A stretch of DNA of 17,020 nucleotides from Methanothrix sp. (GTDB lineage Archaea; Halobacteriota; Methanosarcinia; Methanotrichales; Methanotrichaceae). The translations under genes and the position numbers were made by a program. Each line of letters starts with the position of its first letter. Within the stretch, counting starts at the first letter, position 1. Of this stretch, positions 6,358 through 13,661 are shown piece after piece. The DNA is taken from contig JAQTYS010000026.1 in assembly GCA_028688175.1 (NCBI GenBank), positions 1-17,020 on the forward strand, in the 5' to 3' direction. The notes beneath the pieces were generated by a model. It had not been told where the DNA came from and did not search any database. It saw nothing but the letters and a program-made list of their open reading frames with translations.

Positions 6358-7665
6358 ATGAATGATGCAGTGCTTTGCGCGCGCATAGATGCCCTTAAGC
6401 ATAATCTTGAAGGCGCTTTGCAGTGTCAAAATTTATTTAAAGAAGATATGAGTAAGAACATTTACCAACATATCTCTTGGAAGATTATGTTATTTGCTTT
6501 ATTGGATGGTACTATCGGTGTTGAGGCAACTAAATATATATCTGAATTAAAGAATATTCATGAAACAATAAGTAAACACGGATCAGATAACATTATTCTA
6601 TGTCAGGCTTGGGCGAACTATTATAATATTTACAACAATAGCCAAAAAATTTTTCTGGAATGCTTAGAATTAATAGGTAGTATCGCAATCCGCAATTATC
6701 GCCTGGATTCTAATATATATAAAATTGCAGATGAGTTGATAAAGAATTGCTCCCTTAACTGTACAGGAGATCTTTGGTACTCTATTGTAGTGCCAGCACA
6801 TCAAGAGTCCAAAGAGAAGACTAAAACAAGTATCATTAGGCATCGTTTTCCTGATTGGTCAATTTGGTCCATTCCTATTTTGGTTCGCGAGTTCGGCAAT
6901 ATATTGTTGGACCATAAAAAATTCGAAACGTTTTTTAATGAAGAAATTGAATATATTACCCGTATGGGAAAATCCGCTTATCAAAAAGGCGATCAGAATA
7001 TGCCGAGATGGAAGGTAGAGAATTATTTTAGAGCAATTTTTTCTGATGCTTTTGCAACATATTTTATGGGTCCCGCATATGCATTCTCAACGATCTTTCA
7101 GCGCCTAAATCCATGTAGCTGCAATCTTGAGGATTATCATCCAACAGATAAAGAAAGGGCTTACGTTATCATTTTCATGCTAAAAATGTTGAATAAAGAG
7201 GAAATCAAGAACGGCATCAACTCTCCATATGAAAAAATCATCGAAACCCTTGAGGAAAAATGGAATTCATTCATAAATGAAGTTGATCCTCAAGAAGGTT
7301 TTTATCGTGAAGATGTTTTAAATAAAATAGTGAATGACATCTGTATACAGCTTGGGAATGCTCTAAGAACACCAGCCAGATACCCGTCAACCGGTGAGTT
7401 TGACGGTTGGGGGATCGCACAAAATTGGTATATTGAATGGGAAAAGCAATTAAGAAAAGATGGAATGAGTGGAAAGATCTTAATAACGAATAAGGTTTAT
7501 CCAAATAGCAAATTGCGGGATGTGTTTAATGCCGCATGGTTATGCCGCGTAAATAACCCTGAATATGTCAAAATTATAGCTGATGCAGCAATGCAGCTAT
7601 CTGAAAAAATAATTAATCAGCAAGAGCATTTTGGTCAGAATTTAGGGCAATCAGAACTCGAATAG
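6358..7665 (+). CDS. Pseudo-protease: paralogue of the island metalloprotease with all zinc ligands lost
   Basis: A 435-residue paralogue of the protein at 4820-6019. Matching blocks run in the same order: RFPDWSIW (163-170), REFGN (177-181), YFRAIFSDAFATYFMGPAYA (223-242), LNP and HPTDKERAY (250-269), PYEKIIETL (290-298) and LRDVFNAAWLCRVN (386-399). The zinc-binding residues are gone: the first His is R177, the second is N181, and the ExxxD glutamate is A226. The general-base position (E178) and D230 are kept. The fold is therefore probably retained without zinc-dependent activity, making this a pseudoenzyme that may bind a ligand, or regulate or recruit the active partner. It is clearly richer in A+T than the active copy. 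Its stop is 11 bases before the TPR gene's start, so the two form an operon from the TATA box at 6306. Confidence 0.75.
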   Translation: MNDAVLCARIDALKHNLEGALQCQNLFKEDMSKNIYQHISWKIMLFALLDGTIGVEATKYISELKNIHETISKHGSDNIILCQAWANYYNIYNNSQKIFLECLELIGSIAIRNYRLDSNIYKIADELIKNCSLNCTGDLWYSIVVPAHQESKEKTKTSIIRHRFPDWSIWSIPILVREFGNILLDHKKFETFFNEEIEYITRMGKSAYQKGDQNMPRWKVENYFRAIFSDAFATYFMGPAYAFSTIFQRLNPCSCNLEDYHPTDKERAYVIIFMLKMLNKEEIKNGINSPYEKIIETLEEKWNSFINEVDPQEGFYREDVLNKIVNDICIQLGNALRTPARYPSTGEFDGWGIAQNWYIEWEKQLRKDGMSGKILITNKVYPNSKLRDVFNAAWLCRVNNPEYVKIIADAAMQLSEKIINQQEHFGQNLGQSELE

Positions 7666-7669
7666 GTGA
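7664..7669 (+). promoter_or_regulatory. Ribosome site that decides the TPR gene start
   Basis: AGGTGA overlaps the TAG stop of the upstream gene. It lies 7 bases before ATG 7677 but only 1 base before ATG 7671, so 7677 is the better start. The overlap suggests translational coupling. Confidence 0.6.
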
Positions 7670-7676
7670 AATGTTT

Positions 7677-9650
7677 ATGACAGAAGAGGATCTCCAAAAA
7701 GACAAAAGTATATTTGAGGTAGGAAATTTACAGTCATTTTTATCACGAGATAAATACCAAAAATGCCTCTGTGAATTCATACCTTCAGTTATAAATGCAC
7801 TTGGTTCTAAAAAAATAGATTATAAAGATATAATTCTGAATCTGAATCCAAATATGGCATGCGTTCAATCAAATGATTTCCAAGATATTTATGGATATAT
7901 TAATGATCGAGCGTGTACTTTTATTAATAATATTTCAATTGACAAAATTCCAATTGAGAAAAAATGTAATGATGAAAATAAATGTTTGATTATGAATATA
8001 AGCCCACTTGAATTAAAATCTTGTTCGAAGGTAAAAACAGAATGGATCAATAAATCATGCTATTTGCCAATATTTGTTTTGCACATTCGAAATGAAGAAT
8101 TAAATAAAATATTGGAATCAGAGACTAATTCTATAACTTTTGCAGAAACAGGAGAATCTTTGCGTAAGAAGGGATGCTATAACGAAGCCATTAAAGCATT
8201 TGATAAAGCAATTGCATTTGATTCTACATATGCATGGGCTTTTGAAAGAAAAGGTGCTGCATTACGTGACTTGTCACTCTATGAGGACTCCATTGCGGCT
8301 TTAAACAAGGCGTTGGAAATAGATCCGAAAAATGCTTGGACTCATGTGGAACTTGGTGAATCTTTGCGCATAAACGGACAGCCAGAGAAAGCAATCGAGG
8401 AATTCGACAATGCAATCAGCATTAATCCAGATCTTGGATGGGCTTTTGAAAGAAAAGGTGCTACACTGCGTGATATTGGTAATTATTATGATTCAATTGG
8501 CTGCTTGAAGCATGCGATTGAACTTGACCCAGAAAATGCTTGGATTTATGCAGAACTAGGCGAGTCGCTGCATAAGAATGGGAAAAGAGAGGAAGCACTT
8601 GAAGCTTTTGACCTTGCAATAAATATGGACTTGAAGAAGGCTTGGGTCTTCGAACGATTGGGAGTTCTCTTAAACAATCTAGGCAGATACAATAGAGCAT
8701 CTGATGCCCTCAAGAAATCTCTGGAAATTGAGCCGCAAAATGTTCAGACGTTGGTGGAATTAAGCGAGTCTTTGCGTTATAGTGGGCATGTTATTGAAGC
8801 GCTTCAAGTTGTAAATCATGCTCTATCTATCAGTCCAAAATTTTTGTGGGCAAAGGCGAGCAAGGCAGCAATTTGGAATGAACTAAATTGCTGCGAAAAT
8901 GCACTGAAACTAATAAATGAAGTCTTAATGAATGATAATCGATATTTATATGCAAAAAAAATAAAAGCGTTAATTTTGAATAACAGTGCCCGATATGATG
9001 AAGCCCTCACTACAATTGAAGAAGTAATAACAATCGAGAAAGAGAGATATTGGAGTCTTGTCATAAAAGGATGGATTCAAGAGAATCTCGGCAAATTTGA
9101 GGAAGCCCTTGAAACTTATGAAATCGCAATACACTTGGAAAATAAATTTGATATCGATCGAATAAAATGTTGTGCATACCTTGGTAGCGGGAATTCCTGT
9201 TATGTTATGCATTTACGAAGCGATAAGAATAAAAACGACTATCAAAATCGTTCAATTGAAAATTATGAAAAAGCATTGGAATTATTGAAAGCCCAAATCG
9301 ATAATATTGACGCGTACACTTTATCGCGCATGGGTTGGTGTCAATTTAGACTAGGCAATTATGACGAAGCTGAAAGACTATTTATTGATGCATTATCGCT
9401 ACATCCAGAGAGGATTGAAAGTCAATTTTTTATGGTTCTAACCCTCATTTGCAGGGGAAAATATGATCTTGCATTGGATGAGTGTAATAGCGGAATCAAA
9501 TTAGCCACGACAGAGAGTGATCCAACTAGGTGTAGGGGACTCTTGTCAATGTCATTGCGTTATTTAAATGAAACGCTAGAGGATCATGTTGAATTGAAGG
9601 AAAATAAGGTTGTAAAAGCCATTACTCAGCAATTGGAATATAATTTGTAA
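7677..9650 (+). CDS. Large TPR-repeat protein with an unknown N-terminal domain
   Basis: 657 residues from ATG 7677, chosen from the spacing to AGGTGA (7664-7669). Residues 1 to about 150 form a cysteine-containing N-terminal region that I do not recognise. From about residue 155, ten tetratricopeptide repeats of exactly 34 residues run to about 494, each with the usual pattern such as KAIEEFDNAISINP. A looser repeat with an insertion follows, then two more clear repeats (LGNYDEAERLFIDALSLHP, GKYDLALDECNSG). In the first part, odd repeats start (F/Y/H)xExGESLxxxG and even ones FERxGAxLRDxG, giving a 68-residue super-repeat. TPRs are protein-binding scaffolds. The operon with the pseudo-protease suggests a physical partnership. 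There is no signal peptide or membrane segment, and the coding DNA is very A+T-rich. Confidence 0.85.
   Translation: MTEEDLQKDKSIFEVGNLQSFLSRDKYQKCLCEFIPSVINALGSKKIDYKDIILNLNPNMACVQSNDFQDIYGYINDRACTFINNISIDKIPIEKKCNDENKCLIMNISPLELKSCSKVKTEWINKSCYLPIFVLHIRNEELNKILESETNSITFAETGESLRKKGCYNEAIKAFDKAIAFDSTYAWAFERKGAALRDLSLYEDSIAALNKALEIDPKNAWTHVELGESLRINGQPEKAIEEFDNAISINPDLGWAFERKGATLRDIGNYYDSIGCLKHAIELDPENAWIYAELGESLHKNGKREEALEAFDLAINMDLKKAWVFERLGVLLNNLGRYNRASDALKKSLEIEPQNVQTLVELSESLRYSGHVIEALQVVNHALSISPKFLWAKASKAAIWNELNCCENALKLINEVLMNDNRYLYAKKIKALILNNSARYDEALTTIEEVITIEKERYWSLVIKGWIQENLGKFEEALETYEIAIHLENKFDIDRIKCCAYLGSGNSCYVMHLRSDKNKNDYQNRSIENYEKALELLKAQIDNIDAYTLSRMGWCQFRLGNYDEAERLFIDALSLHPERIESQFFMVLTLICRGKYDLALDECNSGIKLATTESDPTRCRGLLSMSLRYLNETLEDHVELKENKVVKAITQQLEYNL
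8151..8900 (+). repeat. 204-bp super-repeats inside the TPR gene
   Basis: The paired 34-residue repeats recur every 204 bases. A 25-base stretch encoding WAFERKGA is identical at 8234-8258 and 8438-8462, exactly 204 bases apart. Such DNA-level identity implies fairly recent internal duplication or gene conversion of two-repeat units. Confidence 0.7.
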
Positions 9651-9951
9651 TTATTCAGCCACCCAATCAAAACCTTATTTTTCCTTCTGAAACGTCATGA
9701 ATCATAATGTCCGAGACTCAACCCCGAATTTAAATATTAATGATAATCATATAACTGCAATAATAGATCCCACATTTCGCATTAACGGTTTGAACACTTC
9801 ATAAATACCGATCATTGATAGGTCCATCGTTTTCATGAGCTGGGGCATCAGTTATCTAGCTCTAAATAGAAGCTAGGAAAAGAGGATTCCAGAAAAAGAA
9901 AATCGCCACAATCGATCACCTTAAGAATGAAACACAAGTAAATAGCCATCC
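9651..9951. other. A+T-rich intergenic region before the hisB-like gene
   Basis: No gene or RNA gene is seen in these 301 bases. Notable elements are TTTAAATA (9729-9736), the palindrome ATGATAATCAT (9740-9750), and an inverted repeat flanking a TATA-like sequence (9856-9876). The right border of the A+T-rich island falls here, where base composition returns to that of the core genome. Confidence 0.6.
9856..9876 (+). promoter_or_regulatory. Palindrome spanning a possible hisB-like promoter
   Basis: CTAGCT (9856-9861) and AGCTAG (9871-9876) are perfect inverted complements flanking CTAAATA, a weak TATA-like element. A regulator bound here would block promoter recognition. Transcription would begin about 60 bases before ATG 9952. 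No clear Shine-Dalgarno precedes that ATG. Confidence 0.3.
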
Positions 9952-10473
9952 ATGTCGGCATCCAAGAAAAGGCAAACAAAAGAGACCAGCATTGAAGTCT
10001 TCCTGGACACAGAAGGCTCAGGCACCATCCAAATCGATACGGGAATCGTGCTCCTGGATGAGATCCTCTCGGCCATGGCCAGAGGCGCGGGATTTGATCT
10101 GACCGTCAAAGCCAGGGGTGACCTGGAGACAGGTGACCATCACACCACAGAAGACACCGCCATTACTCTGGGCAGCGCTCTCGCCCAGGAGATCAAGAAT
10201 GGCATAGGAAGCTCAACGGTTCCCTCCGGCCTGGCAGTGACAACAGCCGCTGTGCGCTTCGGCGATCCGGGCTATCGGGGCAATTTCGCTTTGCAGTCCC
10301 AGGCCCTGGGCGGCATGTCTCTGGAGAACTTCAGCCACTTCTTGCGAGCCTTGGCCTACAATGGCCGGTTCAACCTGTTCATATCCGCTGAAGGAGGCGA
10401 TGATCGGAGCAAGATTGAGGCCATGAGCACGGCACTGGGAAGGGCTATAAAAAAGGCGGTACGGGATCGTTAA
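9952..10473 (+). CDS. hisB: HisB-like (imidazoleglycerol-phosphate dehydratase family) protein with altered metal site
   Basis: 173 residues that align end to end with imidazoleglycerol-phosphate dehydratase, the sixth step of histidine synthesis: RQTKETSIEVFLD, DTGIVLLD, FDLTVKARGDLETGDHHTTED and the C-terminal EAMSTALGRAIKKAV. The enzyme normally binds two Mn ions through histidines and glutamates. Here HH and E of the first HHxxE motif are kept (H63, H64, E67), but the LDHML histidine is E37, the ARH histidine is G45, the histidine of the later LHV block is F143, and the second HHxxE reads R152-S153-K-I-E156. The usual VPMDEAL block is VPSGLAV. It could be a divergent enzyme, or a paralogue that has lost dehydratase activity while a true HisB is encoded elsewhere. 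Family is clear; activity is doubtful. Confidence 0.75.
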   Translation: MSASKKRQTKETSIEVFLDTEGSGTIQIDTGIVLLDEILSAMARGAGFDLTVKARGDLETGDHHTTEDTAITLGSALAQEIKNGIGSSTVPSGLAVTTAAVRFGDPGYRGNFALQSQALGGMSLENFSHFLRALAYNGRFNLFISAEGGDDRSKIEAMSTALGRAIKKAVRDR

Positions 10474-10485
10474 GAAAGCAGTAGC

Positions 10486-10501
10486 CATCATTTGCATGAT
10501 G
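10486..10501 (+). terminator. Short hairpin after the hisB-like gene
   Basis: CATCAT (10486-10491) and ATGATG (10496-10501) form a perfect 6-bp stem with loop TTGC, 13 bases after the stop. It may end transcription between this gene and the convergent S-layer gene. It lacks a T-tract directly after it. Confidence 0.35.
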
Positions 10502-10530
10502 ATTCCAATCACTAACCATCAGTCCATTCT

Positions 10531-10613
10531 TCCGGGCTTCCGCGAGTCGGCCCTGCGGGCCTCCCGCGAGGGGAGCATGGCGCCGCTCCAGGCCGCGGCC
10601 GGCCAAGGCCGTT
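10531..10613. repeat. GC-rich block with several short inverted repeats
   Basis: This intergenic stretch is far richer in G+C than its surroundings. It contains GGCCC-TGC-GGGCC (10549-10561), flanked by two copies of CCGCGAG (10540-10546 and 10564-10570), the palindrome GGCCGCGGCC (10591-10600) and GGCC-AA-GGCC (10601-10610). No protein frame is supported. It could be a dispersed intergenic repeat, a structured RNA or a bidirectional terminator. Confidence 0.5.
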
Positions 10614-10657
10614 GACCGTTTTGCATGACAACTCTCCCTTACGGCTGAATGGAAAGG

Positions 10658-13585
10658 CTATCCCCTGCGCCGGAAAAAGGATAAGGCTCCCGCTCCTGCT
10701 GCCAAGGCGACCATGCTGACCAGAATGCCCATGGCTGGGCTCTTCTTTGCCCCTTTATCGCTCGCTGCGATGGTTATGACGCCGTTGGTAACAGTCTCAG
10801 GCTTAAAACCCCTTGCACTTGTCAAATTCAGTTTGATCGTCTCATTCGCCTGAGCTTTGATGCTCACTGCAAATGTGAGATTTGCTACAGCGCAGCCTGC
10901 CGGAAGGTGAGCGCTGATCCATCCCTCTCTCGCATCCACCTGCCAGGAAGCTTTGCACTCACCGGAAATGTTCACGGGCTTCAGTTTGGCTGCATCATAG
11001 GAGATGTTAACCCACTTTTCATTATTAGACTTGGGAGTTTGCAAAGTAATGGATACATCTCCTCCGGCTATTGCCCTGGCATCGCTCAGGGATACACCAC
11101 GTATTTCGGCTGCAGTGACATTGAAGAATTGTCCAAATGTCTGTATGGCATTGACGGCGTTTTCTACCCTCATGCGCAGCTCGTATCTGCCGGGACTTGC
11201 TCCCACCGAAATAAGATGCGGCTCCAATACCTCAAGATTGCCCTGCAGAGTGTGGTTGACGTTGCTCTGAGCCAGTTTGCCGTTGATAATATCAATAAAC
11301 TGCAGCATGCTTTTTCCCGGCTCGATCTTGAGATATGCTTTGCGAATAGTGCTGTTGGCCAGCATAGAATCGTAATCAATGGATGTATTGAGTTGTTTGT
11401 ATTCGCCGCGGGATACATAATATATGGACACCCCGTCCGTTATTGCACCAATTCGTCCCTCTGGATTAAATTTTACTCCGACCTGTCGAGGTGTTGTGGT
11501 TTCGTTCAGGTAGAGCAATGCCGGCACGCCGCTGCCGCTGGCATCCAGAACCGGGCTCTTATCATCACTAAGCAGCATAGTCGTAGCATTCCATTGCCAG
11601 TTAAAGCCCCACAAGTCGCCTGAACCCTGGCCAAGATTAGTGATATCCCTGGTGAAAACGGTCCTATTAGCTGAATCGAGGATGCTGACCATGACCTGGC
11701 GGATCTCGGCAGCATTGACTACAATGCTGAAGTTTTCTGATGCCGAGGATGATACATTGTCCTGAGCATTGACCTGAGGTGGCTCGGGTGGAGGTACAAC
11801 GTAAGTTGATGTGTGGAGATAATATCGCAAAGTGTCATTATCAGCAACACGAATATCCATACCCGGACCTATGTTGACATTTGAGTCTTTATTGAGGTTG
11901 ATGCCATCCGGATTGATCAGGATCATCTTATCAGGCTGAACGAGAACAATCTCCAATTCGTTAAAACCTGTCCCTGGATCGATGGGAAAGATATACCGAT
12001 CGGATATCTGGAATATGCCATCTAGGATGGCAAAACTATCCGTACCATTGTTAAAGACATTGCCAAAGTGCATCATAATTATAGGCATGTCATTGATGTT
12101 GTCCAGATCTTTCTTGTAGATATATGTTGTATTTGATTTAACCACGGAGCTATCTACTAAAATTCCTTCTTTTCGAAGCTGGAGGAAGAGGCTATCATTG
12201 CCGACATCCATGATACGCATCTCATAGCCATCTTCGAGGGAATAGTTTCCTGCAAGGATTTTCCCCTGTAGCTCTACATCTATGAGGACCCTACCTAGGT
12301 CTTCATTCTCCAGAAGGCTCAGTGAAGGCGTTTTCCCTTGAAGGCTGGAATCGTATCCTGCAAACCATGGCGCACCAAGAAATCCAATGATAAAATAATG
12401 TCCCCATGGTTTGTACTCAAATTCTTTGGCCTGTAGCATTGTAGTATATTGAAGACCACTCTGCACTACAGTCTTATTTTCCTGATAGACAATAGGAGTT
12501 CTGGCTGGCTCTATCGTCCTGCCTTTAATGTCAAAAAAGGCAAGGGTCTCTGCCCCCAGAGATTGCTTCTGATCGAAGTAATAACCGCTGTAATTAAGGG
12601 AATTCCATCTGGCAACTACCGAAGAGTTATAGTCGCCCATGCGGACAGGAATAGATGAGCTGGCGCTATAAACCGGCCCGCGTATCTCATGCACGCCGTA
12701 ATCAAAGAAAGCACCAACAGGATAATAGGCGAGATCTGGCAAATCGAGAACGATTAATTTCAGGTTTGGGGTAAGAGGTATCTCAGAGTCTCTGATCAAT
12801 GAGAAAGAGACATTATTTTTAAGCTCAATGCCCTCCTCAGAGATATCTGTCAGTAACATATTACCGAGCAGGCCGCCTTCAAAAAGTCTGATATAGGGTA
12901 AATCGCTGATTTGAAAGATGCCGTCCACCTCGGCAAATCCTTCTCCCTTTCCGCCACTCATGGCATTAAGCAAATGTACCAGGATCACAGGCATATCATT
13001 TACTTTATAGACAAAGTTCTCACCAATGCTCACGACCGCGGCATAAACAGGTTTTCCATTTTTTAGCAGAACAAAATTCACGGCCCCATTTTTTTCAGAG
13101 ATCTCAGCAGCCGCCAGAACATACCCCTGCTGGAGTGGGATGGCCTTTTTATTGTTCAGAGTCTGTGTGCGGTCATCATCTGTCAGCACGGCCCTTAGAT
13201 CTCCTTTATTTAAAGAGTTGATCTCGTCCGTAATAGAACTCTTGGGATAGCCGGCCAGGTATGGCCTGCCCATAAATGCCACCGCTTGGAAACTGCCCCA
13301 GGGTTTATACTCAAACTGCTGCGCCCATATCTTTGAGGAATAGACAATATGATCTTGTTCTGCCGTCCTACCCTGCAGATCAACGCGAAGCTCCTCGCCG
13401 CCCTGATCCTTGTCGAGGTCATAAAAAAACCAACCGAAGTCATTCGCCCGCCACTCTCCGCTGCCATCGCTGATATGACCCCGCACAAAGGCCGCTTCCA
13501 CCGGCTCTTGGGCAAAAGCGTTCGAAACCAGCACGCAAAGCAGAGCAAACGTTGCTGCTGTGGTTATAAACCAGATTATTCTGAT
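10658..13585 (-). CDS. S-layer-type surface protein with two S-layer duplication domains and C-terminal anchor
   Basis: A secreted, membrane-anchored cell-envelope protein. The only standard start is GTG 13534, giving 958 residues that begin inside a signal peptide (LVSNAFAQEP). In frame upstream the protein reads RIIWFITTAATFALLC, completing a normal signal peptide with AFA cleavage, and the frame closes at a TAG (13594-13592). The best-placed initiator is therefore ATC at 13585, 8 bases after GAGAGGT (13600-13594). Numbered from the GTG, two homologous domains (about 17-280 and 285-575) share EYKPWG (75, 373), NDMP (179, 481) and DGIFQISD (204, 505), matching the duplicated S-layer domain of Methanosarcina surface proteins. 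A PPPEPP linker, a roughly 350-residue C-terminal region rich in NxS/T sites and a final hydrophobic segment ending FFRRRG follow. It is longer than the typical two-domain S-layer protein, so it may be a minor or accessory surface protein. Confidence 0.88.
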   Translation of the reverse strand: MRIIWFITTAATFALLCVLVSNAFAQEPVEAAFVRGHISDGSGEWRANDFGWFFYDLDKDQGGEELRVDLQGRTAEQDHIVYSSKIWAQQFEYKPWGSFQAVAFMGRPYLAGYPKSSITDEINSLNKGDLRAVLTDDDRTQTLNNKKAIPLQQGYVLAAAEISEKNGAVNFVLLKNGKPVYAAVVSIGENFVYKVNDMPVILVHLLNAMSGGKGEGFAEVDGIFQISDLPYIRLFEGGLLGNMLLTDISEEGIELKNNVSFSLIRDSEIPLTPNLKLIVLDLPDLAYYPVGAFFDYGVHEIRGPVYSASSSIPVRMGDYNSSVVARWNSLNYSGYYFDQKQSLGAETLAFFDIKGRTIEPARTPIVYQENKTVVQSGLQYTTMLQAKEFEYKPWGHYFIIGFLGAPWFAGYDSSLQGKTPSLSLLENEDLGRVLIDVELQGKILAGNYSLEDGYEMRIMDVGNDSLFLQLRKEGILVDSSVVKSNTTYIYKKDLDNINDMPIIMMHFGNVFNNGTDSFAILDGIFQISDRYIFPIDPGTGFNELEIVLVQPDKMILINPDGINLNKDSNVNIGPGMDIRVADNDTLRYYLHTSTYVVPPPEPPQVNAQDNVSSSASENFSIVVNAAEIRQVMVSILDSANRTVFTRDITNLGQGSGDLWGFNWQWNATTMLLSDDKSPVLDASGSGVPALLYLNETTTPRQVGVKFNPEGRIGAITDGVSIYYVSRGEYKQLNTSIDYDSMLANSTIRKAYLKIEPGKSMLQFIDIINGKLAQSNVNHTLQGNLEVLEPHLISVGASPGRYELRMRVENAVNAIQTFGQFFNVTAAEIRGVSLSDARAIAGGDVSITLQTPKSNNEKWVNISYDAAKLKPVNISGECKASWQVDAREGWISAHLPAGCAVANLTFAVSIKAQANETIKLNLTSARGFKPETVTNGVITIAASDKGAKKSPAMGILVSMVALAAGAGALSFFRRRG

Positions 13586-13621
13586 CTCTATCTACCTCTC
13601 AAGAATCGTTCCTGGATAAGC

Positions 13622-13632
13622 TGTATATCCTA
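13622..13632. promoter_or_regulatory. Shared TATA-like element between divergent genes
   Basis: TGTATATCC lies between the divergent S-layer and cfbC genes and reads as a TATA-like element on both strands (GATATACA on the minus strand). It would place the S-layer transcript start near 13602 and the cfbC transcript start near 13650. Confidence 0.3.
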
Positions 13633-13661
13633 TGGAGGATGTACAAGCGAAGCGGAGTTAG

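Noticed and set aside
3312..9951. CRISPR array, tRNA or attachment site in the island
   Set aside because: No regularly spaced repeats with spacers, no cloverleaf and no matching direct repeats at the island ends were found by eye; the regular repeats at 8151-9200 are coding TPRs.
10907..11623. Long plus-strand frame of 238 codons inside the S-layer-type gene
   Set aside because: It lies antisense to a gene with clear domain homology, signal peptide and anchor, and its own sequence resembles no protein.
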